The notes below the pieces were generated by a model. The model saw only the letters and a list, made by a program, of their open reading frames with translations, searched no databases and was not told where the DNA came from. This document shows, piece after piece, positions 23,498 to 35,378 of a stretch of 63,424 nucleotides of DNA (its first letter is position 1; each line of letters begins with the position of its first letter). Position numbers and translations under genes: made by a program. The DNA is from Mycolicibacter acidiphilus (GTDB lineage: Bacteria > Actinomycetota > Actinomycetes > Mycobacteriales > Mycobacteriaceae): positions 1-63,424 of the forward strand of contig NZ_JAHCLR010000037.1 of the NCBI RefSeq assembly GCF_018455725.1. The letters run 5' to 3'.

Positions 23498-23653
23498 CGG
23501 TGTCCTCCCTTCGGCGATGTGCCGATAGCGGCACATTCGGCTCCGATGAGTCGACTATCCGATGGGAGGCCCGGAAGAACATCGGCCAAAGCGCGTAATA
23601 AACGGCCCCGGCGGATCGCAGTCTGCCACCGCCCGCCGATCGGGGCGGGAAAC

Positions 23654-23692
23654 GAATCGGCCTCCCGCGCGGATTGCGCGGGAGGCCGATTC
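23654..23692 (-). terminator. Strong hairpin terminator downstream of mdh
   Basis: A perfect 17-bp inverted repeat (GAATCGGCCTCCCGCGC at 23654-23670, complement at 23676-23692) with the 5-nt loop GGATT begins 14 bp after the mdh stop. On the mdh strand it is followed by a short T-rich run (GTTTCC), giving an intrinsic-type terminator, possibly bidirectional. Confidence 0.8.
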
Positions 23693-23706
23693 GGTCAGCG
23701 TTCCGA

Positions 23707-24696
23707 TCAGATGAGGCCGAGACCGGTGACCGCGTCGCGCTCCTCGGCGAGCTCAGCGGTCGAGGCGTCGATCTTGGCGCGGGAGAAGTCGTTGATCTCC
23801 AGGCCCTGCACGATGCTCCAGTCGCCGTTCTTGGTGGTGACCGGGAACGACGAGATCAGACCCTCCGGCACACCGTAGGAGCCGTCGGAGACCACGGCCA
23901 TCGACACCCAGTCGTCGGCCGGGCTGCCCTGCAGCCAGTCCCGGGCGGCGTTGACGGTCGCCGACGCGGCCGACGCGGCCGACGAGGCGCCGCGGGCGTC
24001 GATGATCGCCGCGCCGCGCTTGGCGACGGTCGGGATGAAGTCGTTCTCGATCCAGGCCTCGTCGTTGACGACCTCGGCGGCGTTCTTGCCGTTGACCTCG
24101 GCGTGGAAGATGTCCGGGTACTGGCTGGCCGAGTGGTTGCCCCAGATCGTGACCTTCTTGATGTCGGTGACCGGTGCGCCGGTCTTCTTCGACAGCTGCG
24201 ACAGCGCCCGGTTGTGGTCGAGGCGGGTCAGCGCCGAGAACCGCTCCCGCGGGATGTCGGGGGCGTTGCTCATCGCGATCAGCGCGTTGGTGTTGGCCGG
24301 GTTGCCGGTGACGCCGACACGGATGTCGGAGGCGGCGACGGCGTTGAGCGCCTTGCCCTGGGCGGTGAAGATGGCGCCGTTGGCCTCCAGCAGGTCACTG
24401 CGCTCCATGCCCGGGCCGCGGGGGCGCGCACCGACCAGCAGGGCCAGGTTGGCGCCGTCGAAGATCTTGTTGGCGTCCGAGCCGATCTGCACACCCGACA
24501 GCAGCGGGAACGCGCAGTCGTCGAGCTCCATGACGACACCCTCGAGTGCCTTGAGGGCCGGCTCGATCTCCAGCAGGCGCAGCTCGATCGGGCGGTCCGG
24601 GCCGAGCAGCGAGCCGCTGGCAAGGCGGAACAGCAGGCTGTAGCCGATCTGGCCGGCGGCGCCGGTGACGGCCACCTTGAGTGGGGTTGTGCTCAC
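23707..24696 (-). CDS. mdh: Malate dehydrogenase
   Basis: 329 residues, GTG start with AAGGAG nine bases upstream and a TACTAT -10 at 24723-24718. Oxidises malate to oxaloacetate with NAD in the TCA cycle. Seen: Rossmann motif [34 protein letters not shown], and the catalytic histidine region [11 protein letters not shown]. An Ala/Ser tandem ([10 protein letters not shown]) lies near residue 245. Ends in a 17-bp hairpin terminator. Matches Rv1240. Confidence 0.95.
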   Translation of the reverse strand: MSTTPLKVAVTGAAGQIGYSLLFRLASGSLLGPDRPIELRLLEIEPALKALEGVVMELDDCAFPLLSGVQIGSDANKIFDGANLALLVGARPRGPGMERSDLLEANGAIFTAQGKALNAVAASDIRVGVTGNPANTNALIAMSNAPDIPRERFSALTRLDHNRALSQLSKKTGAPVTDIKKVTIWGNHSASQYPDIFHAEVNGKNAAEVVNDEAWIENDFIPTVAKRGAAIIDARGASSAASAASATVNAARDWLQGSPADDWVSMAVVSDGSYGVPEGLISSFPVTTKNGDWSIVQGLEINDFSRAKIDASTAELAEERDAVTGLGLI

Positions 24697-24868
24697 GTCG
24701 AGTGCTCCTTGGGCGGGATAGTACGGCGGTGGTCCGCAGTCGAAACTATCCCATTCGTACTGGCCCGTAACTTCGGGACCCCTGAACCCGGCGGAACCCC
24801 GCGACGGCCACCGAACCCAGCCTGGAGGCGGCCGGCCTGACTGCAGAAGTGACTGGACCGTCGATCCT

Positions 24869-24874
24869 TATAGT
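24869..24874 (+). promoter_or_regulatory. -10 element upstream of the beta-propeller gene
   Basis: TATAGT, eight bases before an ATG at 24883 that opens a 13-codon frame running into the main gene's start. The spacing predicts a leaderless upstream peptide. Confidence 0.5.
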
Positions 24875-24882
24875 CTCGGCGA

Positions 24883-24924
24883 ATGTCGCAGTCTCAGCGC
24901 GTTGACCGAGCAGGACACCCATGA
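24883..24924 (+). CDS. Possible leaderless 13-codon upstream ORF
   Basis: ATG 24883 encodes MSQSQRVDRAGHP and stops at a TGA that overlaps the ATG of the beta-propeller gene as ATGA. With the TATAGT element eight bases upstream, translation of this peptide would start at the mRNA end and hand over to the main gene. Such coupled leaders are known in mycobacteria. It is supported only by position and overlap. Confidence 0.35.
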   Translation: MSQSQRVDRAGHP

Positions 24925-26420
24925 CGTATCCCGCCGGGGGATATCCCCCGAACAACGACCCCTTCCGGGAGATTCCGCCAGCGTGGCACACACCGGGCAA
25001 CTCTCCGTTCGGCAACCCGCAGGCAGCGGGCGGGTATCCGTACGGCAGCCCGCCGCCTCCACCTGACCCGACGCCGCAACGCACCAGGACGGCGTTGGTG
25101 GCGGCACTGGCGATGACGGTCGTCGTTCTGGTGGCAGGTGCCGGGGTACTGGCGTGGAAGCTGACACCACGCGACGACGACGCCCCACCGACGGTTGCCG
25201 CTGCACCGGTTCCGGTCGAACCGGCGGCGCCGGTCGACGCTCGACCTCGCCCGTCGACCAGCCACCTCGTGCCGTCGCTCGAACAGCCGCCGGCGGCGCC
25301 GCGCTGGGTGTACGCAGCCGGGGGCAGTGGCAAGCGCTACCCGTTTGTGGCCGGGGGCAACGCGGCCATGGTCATCGTGGCAACCGATGTCGAGGGCGTC
25401 ATCGCACTGGACGCCGCGACCGGCGCTCCACTGTGGCCACGACCAGCCTTACCGGCCGGTGCCGACCCGCAGTTCTATTCCGGCATGCAGTGCGCGATAG
25501 ACCGCGCCAGCACGACCGTCGCGTGCGGTTTTGTAGCCCCGAACGGCCAAAACCGCATGACCGTGTTCTTCGACGCGACAACCGGTCGGGAGAAAAGTCA
25601 CACCGCGGCAGACGGCGACAACATATACCGGGTCGGCGACGGTTTCGTCGTGACGGGTTCGAATTCCGCGACCGGTTATCGAGCCGACGGAACGCAAATC
25701 TGGAAGCTTGACACTGACTCGCCGCTTTCCGTCTACGGCGATCAGGGGATCGCGTTCTTGTATCACGACGTCGTTGATGCGACGACCGGGGAGATGATTG
25801 TCCGCGACGTGAAATATTCTTCGTACGTCGTGCACACCACTGGATTTGCACTTTTCAATGAATATACGGATATCATCGACTTCTACGACTTCACCGGCAA
25901 GAAACTCTCGACGATTGCGGGCCAAGGCTTTAAATTGGCCCGCAGCCCCGACTGGTCGGGACCCGAACGGACGCACCCGGGAGCAGCACAACCCATCGCT
26001 TTCAACGGGTCATCAGGCGAGATCCGGGGACTCGACGGTCTTTCCGGCCGGGTTGTCTGGTCCGAGCACACCCGGGAGCAGTTGGACTTCAAATCCTTGT
26101 CCTACCCAGACGTCACGGCTGTCGACCAGACATGCTTCTTCTACGTATCCCGTTCGGATCTGCCGGACAATCTGAGCCGGGTCAAGATGCAGACCTGCTC
26201 CACCGAAAGCGCCAATCCATTCGTCGACATAGCTGTGTCTTTCGACTACCTTGCCGGCTCGGATGGGCAGCGGATGCTGCTGAGGTTCACCGACGATGCG
26301 CGCTGTGTGGACAGCGCGACCGGCCGGGAATTGTGGCGAACAGACCAGATGACGAATCCGAGGTGGGTGGGCAACGGCGTTTACGCATCCCGTCACAAGG
26401 AAGTCGTTCGCTGGTTCTGA
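24921..26420 (+). CDS. Membrane-anchored beta-propeller (PQQ-like) protein
   Basis: 499 residues. The cytosolic N-terminus (1-55) is Pro/Gly/Tyr-rich; one membrane helix follows (about 57-78, VAALAMTVVVLVAGAGVLAW), then a Pro-rich linker and an external domain of about 370 residues with PQQ/YVTN-like blades (GVIALDAATGAPLW, GEIRGLDGLSGRVVW, RCVDSATGRELWRTD). It is probably an extracytoplasmic scaffold or sensor. No quinoprotein catalytic residues can be assigned. Base composition falls markedly at about 25650-25900 compared with its flanks. Its ATG overlaps the stop of a 13-codon ORF. Confidence 0.72.
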   Translation: MTYPAGGYPPNNDPFREIPPAWHTPGNSPFGNPQAAGGYPYGSPPPPPDPTPQRTRTALVAALAMTVVVLVAGAGVLAWKLTPRDDDAPPTVAAAPVPVEPAAPVDARPRPSTSHLVPSLEQPPAAPRWVYAAGGSGKRYPFVAGGNAAMVIVATDVEGVIALDAATGAPLWPRPALPAGADPQFYSGMQCAIDRASTTVACGFVAPNGQNRMTVFFDATTGREKSHTAADGDNIYRVGDGFVVTGSNSATGYRADGTQIWKLDTDSPLSVYGDQGIAFLYHDVVDATTGEMIVRDVKYSSYVVHTTGFALFNEYTDIIDFYDFTGKKLSTIAGQGFKLARSPDWSGPERTHPGAAQPIAFNGSSGEIRGLDGLSGRVVWSEHTREQLDFKSLSYPDVTAVDQTCFFYVSRSDLPDNLSRVKMQTCSTESANPFVDIAVSFDYLAGSDGQRMLLRFTDDARCVDSATGRELWRTDQMTNPRWVGNGVYASRHKEVVRWF

Positions 26421-26522
26421 TCTGACGGTTGCGCGTGCCGTGGCGCACCCGGCTACGACGGCCGCCCGCGCGTAGCATTGACCCGCACGAACCCCGACCC
26501 GCACCGCATTGGGAGGGCGGCC

Positions 26523-27587
26523 ATGGCGGCCTCACGCGAACAGCCCAGCGGTCCCGCGCTCGGCCGCGCTTCGGTGGTGTCGGCGATGGTCGACTGCGGT
26601 GTCTACGCCGACGGGGTCCGGCTGCCGGGAACCTACGCTCCCGCCGAAGCGCTGACCGAGGTGCGCGAGGTCGAGGCGACGGGCCGCAATGCGTTCGTCT
26701 GGATCGGCCTGCATCAGCCCGACAACAGCCAGATGCAGGCCGTGGCAGACACTTTCGGGTTGCATGAGCTCGTCGTCGAAGACGCGGTGCACGCCCACCA
26801 GCGACCCAAGCTGGAGTTGTACGACGACACCCTGTTCCTGGTGCTCAAGACGGTCAACTACGTGCCGTTCGATTCCGTCCTGCGGGCTCGCGAGATCGTT
26901 GAGACCGGCGAGATCATGGTTATCGTCGGCAAGAACTTCGTCATCACCGTCCGGCACGGCGAGCACAGCGGCCTGGCCGACGTGCGCAAGCGACTCGACG
27001 CCGACCCCGAGCACATGCGGCTAGGCCCGTACGCCGTGATGCACGGGGTCGCCGACTACGTGGTGGACCGCTACGTCGAGGTGACCAACCTCATGGAAGC
27101 CGACATCGACGCCGTCGAGGAGGTGGCGTTCTCCCCCGGTGCGCGCATCGACGTCGAACCGATCTATCAGCTCAAGCGGGAGATCGTGGAGCTGCGCCGC
27201 GCGGTGGCCCCGCTGTCGGGGCCGTTTCAGCGGATACAGACCGAGCACCGGGATCTGATCGGCAAGGAGATTCGCCGCTACCTGCGCGACGTGGCCGACC
27301 ACCAGACCCACGTCGCCGAACAGATCGCCAGCTACGACGAGATGCTCAGTTCTCTGGTGCAGGCGGCGCTGGCCCGGGTCGGCATGCAGCAGAACACCGA
27401 TATGCGCAAGATCTCGGCTTGGGCGGCCATGCTGGCGGTGCCCACGCTGATCGCCGGCATTTACGGAATGAACTTCGACCACATGCCGGTACTGCACTGG
27501 GCGTGGGGCTACCCGATGGCGCTGATCGTGATGCTGTTCGTTTGCGGTGCCCTGTACCGCACCTTTCGGCGCAACGGCTGGCTCTGA
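26523..27587 (+). CDS. corA: CorA family divalent-cation channel
   Basis: 354 residues from ATG 26523, preferred because GGGAGG lies seven bases upstream; an in-frame TTG at 26478 is the alternative. A long cytosolic helical domain is followed by two C-terminal membrane helices. The selectivity signature GMN is present in YGMNFDHMPVLHW, and the last residues are basic. Forms homopentameric Mg2+/Co2+ channels in the plasma membrane. A TAGCAT -10 lies at 26473-26478. Matches Rv1239c. Confidence 0.9.
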   Translation: MAASREQPSGPALGRASVVSAMVDCGVYADGVRLPGTYAPAEALTEVREVEATGRNAFVWIGLHQPDNSQMQAVADTFGLHELVVEDAVHAHQRPKLELYDDTLFLVLKTVNYVPFDSVLRAREIVETGEIMVIVGKNFVITVRHGEHSGLADVRKRLDADPEHMRLGPYAVMHGVADYVVDRYVEVTNLMEADIDAVEEVAFSPGARIDVEPIYQLKREIVELRRAVAPLSGPFQRIQTEHRDLIGKEIRRYLRDVADHQTHVAEQIASYDEMLSSLVQAALARVGMQQNTDMRKISAWAAMLAVPTLIAGIYGMNFDHMPVLHWAWGYPMALIVMLFVCGALYRTFRRNGWL

Positions 27588-27739
27588 GCGCGTCCGCCCC
27601 ATTTACCCTCCACCAGTCACGAGCCTCCAACCCTCGGCTTTTTACGCGCTTTGGCTGATGTTCCCGGGCCGTGTCGTCGCATAGTCGGCTTAGTAGTGCC
27701 GGGCACGGAGCACCGACGCGCGGGTAAAAGGAGCCGATC

Positions 27740-28162
27740 ATGAAACTAGTGAAGCTGGCAGGGGCTACCGCCATTGCAGCAACCGCAATCGGCGCGACGG
27801 TGGCATTCAGTGCGGCACCCGCAGCGCACGCCGACCACGAATGCACGCTCGGAGCGATCACGCTCGTCCACCCGGACTGGATTCCCTGCGTGCCGGGAGC
27901 CACCGATGTGCCCGTCCGTGACTTTATCCTCGCCGACCTAGACACGCAGCCTGTGGAAGCCATTCCGAACATCAACAAAGGTGGGCAGGTCGGTGTCAAC
28001 GCACCGCCGCTGTCGGTGAACGTATTCAATTGTTGGGGCCAGGACATTCCGTTCGGGTACATGTGCCCGTCAGACCGGCCGAACCCCAGTGACTGGGTTG
28101 CCTGCAACACGTGGCCGCCGACTTCGGTGGTCCGGTCGCTCGCGGAGTGCCCACGCCTGTAG
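27740..28162 (+). CDS. Small secreted cysteine-containing protein
   Basis: 140 residues, AAAGGAG ribosome-binding site, signal peptide with ASAPAAHA-like cleavage region (AAPAAHADHEC). The mature part shares FNCWG-x5-G-x2-CP-x3-P-x2-W-x2-C with the protein at 23093-23497, although the rest differs, so they are diverged paralogues about 4.5 kb apart and on opposite strands. Likely extracellular. Function unknown. Copy C of the 63-bp element follows 29 bp after the stop. Confidence 0.72.
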   Translation: MKLVKLAGATAIAATAIGATVAFSAAPAAHADHECTLGAITLVHPDWIPCVPGATDVPVRDFILADLDTQPVEAIPNINKGGQVGVNAPPLSVNVFNCWGQDIPFGYMCPSDRPNPSDWVACNTWPPTSVVRSLAECPRL

Positions 28163-28191
28163 TGCCTGTTACGGAGGCTGTTTCCCGCCTC

Positions 28192-28254
28192 CGCGACCGT
28201 GCATAGTTGACCACCCCCACCTGCGGAAATGCCGGTCAACTATGCACGGTCGCG
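28192..28254. repeat. 63-bp palindromic intergenic element, copy C (perfect arms)
   Basis: Two 21-nt arms (28192-28212 and 28234-28254; left arm begins CGCGACCGTGCATAGTTGAC) are perfectly complementary around the 21-nt loop 28213-28233. It lies between two converging genes, 29 bp after one stop and 12 bp after the other, so it could end both transcripts. Confidence 0.92.
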
Positions 28255-28266
28255 CAGAGAAGGAGA

Positions 28267-28875
28267 TCAGCGCGGTTCGGACGCCGGCCGGTCGGGGTCG
28301 AACACGTCCACGCCGTCGGCACGCCAGGCGTCGCGCATCGCCTCGGCGCCCTTGAGCCGCACCCAGGCCGCCTCGGTCGCGGTGATCGGGATGGCCGACA
28401 GGAAGTGCACCGGTTCGCGTGGTTCGGCCAGCGGCAGATCGGCGATGTCGCTGTCACCGAGCAGCACCGCGGTGAACGGCACCGCGCCGGACTCCCGCAT
28501 CCACAGCGGCTGCCCCAGATCCAGCAGCGCATCGGGCGCCAGCACCACACCCTCCACCATCGGTGCGGACGCCAGCGCCGCCAGGCTGCGGGCCAACCCG
28601 GTGTCGGAACCCGAAACCCGCAGCCGCAGAACCAGTTCGGCGCGCGGACCGTTCACCGGGTCGGCCAGGATCTGACTCGGATCCCCCATCGGCAGCCGAG
28701 CGCACCCCACCGATGCGTAGTGCATCATCCGGTCGGTGCCGGGGCCGAACCGCAGCACCTCGATCGGTTCGGCGCCGACGAACATGATGCGCGCCACCTC
28801 GGGGTCGGTCTCGATGCCGGCGGCGGCGAAATGCGCGCGCAGGTGCGCCCGCACCCTGGTCAGATCCTCACTCAC
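28267..28875 (-). CDS. Suppressor-of-fused (SUFU) domain protein
   Basis: 202 residues resembling bacterial SUFU-domain proteins: the central block [20 protein letters not shown], and the C-terminal [30 protein letters not shown]. No signal peptide or catalytic motif. Its ATG overlaps the sugC stop in an ATGA arrangement, so it is the last gene of the lpqY-sugABC operon. SUFU domains are known as immunity proteins in some bacterial toxin systems, but no toxin gene adjoins here, so its link with sugar import is unexplained. Confidence 0.7.
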   Translation of the reverse strand: MSEDLTRVRAHLRAHFAAAGIETDPEVARIMFVGAEPIEVLRFGPGTDRMMHYASVGCARLPMGDPSQILADPVNGPRAELVLRLRVSGSDTGLARSLAALASAPMVEGVVLAPDALLDLGQPLWMRESGAVPFTAVLLGDSDIADLPLAEPREPVHFLSAIPITATEAAWVRLKGAEAMRDAWRADGVDVFDPDRPASEPR

Positions 28876-30020
28876 GGAGCCTCATTCGATGGGACGGTCA
28901 GGTTCACCCCGGAGGCGGCATCGAAGACGACCACCTTCGCCGGGTCCAGTGCCAGTTCGATCGACTGGCCGCCGGTCGCCTTCGACTCGGCGGGCACCCT
29001 GGCCACCGGTGCCGCACCCTCGCGCGGGTCCATCGGTGCGTCCGGGGTGAAGTACACGTATTTGTCGGCGCCCAGCGACTCGACCAAATCGACCCGCGCC
29101 GGAAAAGTCAGCGCCGCGGCGCGCTGCGCGTCGTCGAGCAGGCCGGCGTCGCCGAGATGCTCGGGGCGCACGCCGACCACGACGTCATCGCCGCTCGACC
29201 CCGGGTGACTGTCGATCACGTCGCGCACCGGCCGGGTCAGGGCGACTTCGCCGAACGGCATCCGCACCCCGGCCGCGGTCAGTGTGCCGGGGAAGAAGTT
29301 CATCGCCGGGGAGCCGACGAAACCGGCGACGAACAGGTTCGCCGGCCGGGTGTACAACTCGTCGGGTGTGCCGATCTGTTGCGCCACACCGCCGCTCATC
29401 ACCACCACCCGGTCTCCCAGCGTCATCGCCTCGGTCTGGTCGTGGGTCACGTACACGGTGGTGGTGCCCAGCCGGCGCTGCAACCGGGCGATCTCGCTGC
29501 GCATCTGTACCCGCAGTTTGGCATCCAGGTTGGACAGCGGCTCGTCCATCAGAAATGCCTTGGGATGACGCACGATCGCCCGTCCCATCGCGACCCGCTG
29601 ACGCTGCCCGCCGGACAGTTGCGACGGCTTGCGGTCGAGCAGCGCGGTCAGGTCGAGGATCTCGGCGACCTCGGCGACCTTCTCGGCGATCTGCTTCTTC
29701 TTCATCTTCGCCAGCGTCAGCGGGAACGCGATGTTGCCCCGCACGGTCATGTGCGGGTACAGCGCGTAGGACTGGAACACCATCGCGATGTCCCGGTCCT
29801 TCGGCGCCTTGTCGTTGACCCGTTCACCGCCGATCAGCAGATCCCCCGACGAGATCTCCTCCAGCCCGGCGATCATGTTCAGCGTGGTCGATTTCCCGCA
29901 GCCGGACGGGCCGACGAGGATCAGGAACTCGCCGTCGCCGATCGTCAGCGACAGATCCTGCACGGCCACCGCACCATCCGGGTAGCTCTTGTTGACGTGC
30001 GACAGGACGATCTCTGCCAT
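28872..30020 (-). CDS. sugC: Trehalose ABC importer, ATPase subunit
   Basis: 382 residues of the MalK/UgpC type. Walker [11 protein letters not shown]-loop region, signature [14 protein letters not shown], Walker [13 protein letters not shown]-loop [11 protein letters not shown], then a C-terminal TOBE/OB regulatory domain. It powers SugA-SugB. Four bp separate its ATG from the sugB stop, and it overlaps the SUFU gene by 4 bp. In mycobacteria LpqY-SugABC recycles trehalose released during mycomembrane trehalose dimycolate synthesis. Confidence 0.94.
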   Translation of the reverse strand: MAEIVLSHVNKSYPDGAVAVQDLSLTIGDGEFLILVGPSGCGKSTTLNMIAGLEEISSGDLLIGGERVNDKAPKDRDIAMVFQSYALYPHMTVRGNIAFPLTLAKMKKKQIAEKVAEVAEILDLTALLDRKPSQLSGGQRQRVAMGRAIVRHPKAFLMDEPLSNLDAKLRVQMRSEIARLQRRLGTTTVYVTHDQTEAMTLGDRVVVMSGGVAQQIGTPDELYTRPANLFVAGFVGSPAMNFFPGTLTAAGVRMPFGEVALTRPVRDVIDSHPGSSGDDVVVGVRPEHLGDAGLLDDAQRAAALTFPARVDLVESLGADKYVYFTPDAPMDPREGAAPVARVPAESKATGGQSIELALDPAKVVVFDAASGVNLTVPSNEAP

Positions 30021-30024
30021 CGGT

Positions 30025-30872
30025 CTATCCCTTCACCGCGCCGGAGGTCAGGCCCGCCACGATCCGCCGTTGGAAGATTAGAACAAAGACGATGATCGGC
30101 ACCGTGATCACCATCGCCCCGGCGGCGATGGATCCGGTCGGTTCCTCGAACTGCGAACTGCCGGTGAAGTTCGCGATCGCCACCGGTGCGGTGATCGACG
30201 CCTTCGTCGCGGTCAGCGACAGTGCCAGCAGCAGGTCGTTCCAGGCGAAGATGAACACCAGGATCGCCGCGGTCACGATGCCCGGCGCCGCCAGCGGTGC
30301 GATCACCCGGCGGAACGCCTGGCCGGGGGTGGCGCCGTCCATCTTGGCGGCCTTCTCCAGATCCCACGGGATCTCACCGAAGAACGCCGACAGCGTATAG
30401 ATCGCCAACGGCAGCGCGAACGTGATGTACGGGATGATCAGCCCCGGCCAGGTGTCGAACAGCCCCACGGCCCGCTCGATGTCGAAAAGCGGTGTGACCA
30501 GCGAGATCTGCGGGAACATCGCGATCAGCAGGGCAGCGCCGACCAGCGCCTTCTTGCCGGCGAAGTCCAGGCGGGCCACCGCATAGGCCGCCATCGCCCC
30601 GATCGTCACCGCGATCACCGTGGTGATCAGCCCGATTCCGACCGAGTTGATCAGTGCCGAACCGAACGGTGACCCGGTGCCCCGGCCGGTGAAGATCGCC
30701 CGGTAGTTGTCCAGTGTCACCGACGCCGGAATCAGCTTGCCGTCCTTCACCGTTGACGTCGGTTTGAGCGACAGGGACAGGATCCACAGCACCGGAACCA
30801 GCGCGTAGACGATCACCGCGAAGTCGACGACCACCCAGAACGCGGCCCGACCTCCGGGGCCCCGATGCGCCG

Positions 30873-30876
<4 letters not shown>
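30025..30876 (-). CDS. sugB: Trehalose ABC importer, permease subunit
   Basis: 283 residues from ATG 30876, which overlaps the sugA stop as ATGA; the same frame continues upstream inside sugA but without coding sense. Six membrane helices, with the ATPase-contacting EAA loop [32 protein letters not shown] (quoted in part: [18 protein letters not shown]). MalG-type inner-membrane permease pairing with SugA. Confidence 0.92.
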
Positions 30877-33681
<2,805 letters not shown>

Positions 33682-33818
33682 CGATCCTTCTCTCGTCGAG
33701 GGCCGGTACATCTGCGTCGCACCGCCCGGGCTGCCGGGTGTCTGCTGCCATCTTCCTCAACGCGGCGGGCCGCCGGTCGGCACCCCCGAAGAGCCCTTAC
33801 GGCCGTCGTCACTTCCGC

Positions 33819-33824
33819 TAGGTT
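33819..33824 (+). promoter_or_regulatory. -10 element of the Pro/Tyr-rich membrane protein gene (leaderless)
   Basis: TAGGTT seven bases before ATG 33832; no Shine-Dalgarno sequence is present. Confidence 0.55.
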
Positions 33825-33831
33825 GAACAGC

Positions 33832-34368
33832 ATGACAGTTCCCGGCGAGGGTCCTGGCGAGAATCCGGAAGGTGACGCGGATCAGCCCCGGTCGGACCCC
33901 GCCCCGTACCCGCCGAACCCGCCGGGCTTCGGGCCCTACCCGGCTCCCCCACCCGGATACCCGGCACCCGGATACCCCCCGCCGGGCTATCCGACACCCA
34001 CGTATCCCCCGACTCCCGGCTACCCGCCGGCACCCAGCTACCCACCGGCTCCCGGTTACCCGCCTCCCGGTTACGGCGCGCCCACCGACTACCCCGCCCC
34101 GGGCTACGCAACGCCGTACCCGGGCAGTTACCTCCCGTCGGGCCCGCCACCAGGAGGCACGAACAAGACGGCCATCGCGTCGCTGGTGTTCTCCCTGCTC
34201 GGGCTGGTGCTCTGGCCGCTGGCGGTCGTGGGCATCGTGCTGGGTGGGGTCGCAGTCGCTCAGACCGGGAAACCCGGTGCCGTCGGTCGCGAACTGGCGA
34301 TCGGCGGGACCGCCGTCGGCGTGTTCGCGATCGCTGCCGGCCTCGCCTACCAGTTGTGGCTTAGGTAG
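33832..34368 (+). CDS. Pro/Tyr-rich membrane protein with DUF4190-like domain
   Basis: 178 residues. About residues 25-105 consist of PGYPxP-type repeats (low-complexity cytosolic arm), followed by two membrane helices around SLVFSLLGLVLWPLAVVGIV and a second near the C-terminus, with the conserved GGVAVAQTGKPGAVGRELAIGG between them (short part: KPGAVGRELAIGG), typical of DUF4190. Leaderless ATG. Corresponds to Rv1233c. Role unknown; such Pro-rich membrane proteins often belong to cell-envelope complexes. Confidence 0.78.
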   Translation: MTVPGEGPGENPEGDADQPRSDPAPYPPNPPGFGPYPAPPPGYPAPGYPPPGYPTPTYPPTPGYPPAPSYPPAPGYPPPGYGAPTDYPAPGYATPYPGSYLPSGPPPGGTNKTAIASLVFSLLGLVLWPLAVVGIVLGGVAVAQTGKPGAVGRELAIGGTAVGVFAIAAGLAYQLWLR

Positions 34369-34385
34369 CTCACCGCCGGCGCCGG

Positions 34386-35354
34386 TCAGGCCGGTGGTGT
34401 GAACGGCGGCGCCTCCCGGCGCATCCCGGCGGCCCGCCCCTTACCCGCGATCACCAGCGCCATCTTGCGGCTGGCTTCGTCGAGCATCTCGTCGCCGAGC
34501 ATCACCGCGCCCCGGGCGCCGCCGGCCTGCGAGGTGTGCCAGGCGTAGGCCTCCAAGATCAGTTCAGCGTGGTCGTACTCGGCCTGGCGCGGACTGAAGA
34601 TCTCGTTGCCGGCCGCGATCTGATCCGGGTGCAGCACCCACTTGCCGTCGTACCCCAGTGCCGCGGACCGGCCGGCGACCCGCCGGAACGCGTCGACGTC
34701 GCGGACCCGCAGGTACGGCCCGTCCACGGCGGCCACCCCGTGCGCGCGGGCGGCGACGAGGATCGTCATCAGCACATGGTGGTAGGCGTCGCCCTCGGTG
34801 TAGCCCTCCGGCTGCTCACCGACCTCCAGGGTGCGGGTGTTCAGGCTGGCCATCAGGTCGGCCGGGCCGAGCACCAGCGCCTGCACCCGCGGCGCGGCGG
34901 CGATCGCGTTGATGTTCATCAGCCCGCGGGCGTCCTCGATCTGCGCGTCGATCCCGATCTGCCCGACCGGCAGGCCGTGAATGGTCTCCAGTTGGGTGAG
35001 CAGCAGATCCAGCGCCTGCACGTGCGACGCCTCCGACACCTTGGGCAGCACGACGACGTCCAGGCGCGCCTCCGGGGCGGCGCCGACCGCCGACACCACC
35101 TCGATCAGGTCCGCGTGGGTCCAGGGCGTCGTCCAGTCGTTGACCCGCACCCCCAGCAGCGGCGCCGACCAGCCCGGCATCGCCAGCGCCGCGGCCACCC
35201 GGGAGCGCGCCTGCGTCTTGGCGGCCGGTGCGACGGCGTCCTCGAGGTCGAGGAAGACCTCGTCGGCCGCGAGGCCCTTGGCCTTGTCGATCATTTTCTG
35301 GCTGCTGCCCGGCACGGACAGGCAGGTCCGGCGGGGGCGATAGGCGTTGGTCAC
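34386..35354 (-). CDS. CitE-like acyl-CoA lyase (HpcH/HpaI family)
   Basis: 322-residue TIM-barrel lyase. Seen: RSCL-like start (RRTCLSVPGSS), FLDLEDAVAP with the metal-binding acidic pair, LPKV, ARG and MNINAIAAAPRV, and KWVLHPDQIAAGNEIF. The family splits L-malyl-CoA, methylmalyl-CoA or citramalyl-CoA, or acts as malate synthase; the presence of K-x-LHP-Q fits malyl-CoA lyase-like members, but the substrate is unassigned. GTG start with TAGGAG upstream, diverging from a leaderless MgtE-like gene only 24 bp away. Confidence 0.82.
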   Translation of the reverse strand: MTNAYRPRRTCLSVPGSSQKMIDKAKGLAADEVFLDLEDAVAPAAKTQARSRVAAALAMPGWSAPLLGVRVNDWTTPWTHADLIEVVSAVGAAPEARLDVVVLPKVSEASHVQALDLLLTQLETIHGLPVGQIGIDAQIEDARGLMNINAIAAAPRVQALVLGPADLMASLNTRTLEVGEQPEGYTEGDAYHHVLMTILVAARAHGVAAVDGPYLRVRDVDAFRRVAGRSAALGYDGKWVLHPDQIAAGNEIFSPRQAEYDHAELILEAYAWHTSQAGGARGAVMLGDEMLDEASRKMALVIAGKGRAAGMRREAPPFTPPA

Positions 35355-35365
35355 CCAAATACTCC

Positions 35366-35371
35366 TACCCT
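35366..35371 (+). promoter_or_regulatory. -10 element of the MgtE-like gene (leaderless)
   Basis: TACCCT seven bases before ATG 35379, within the 24-bp gap between divergent starts. Confidence 0.55.
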
Positions 35372-35378
35372 TTCAACC

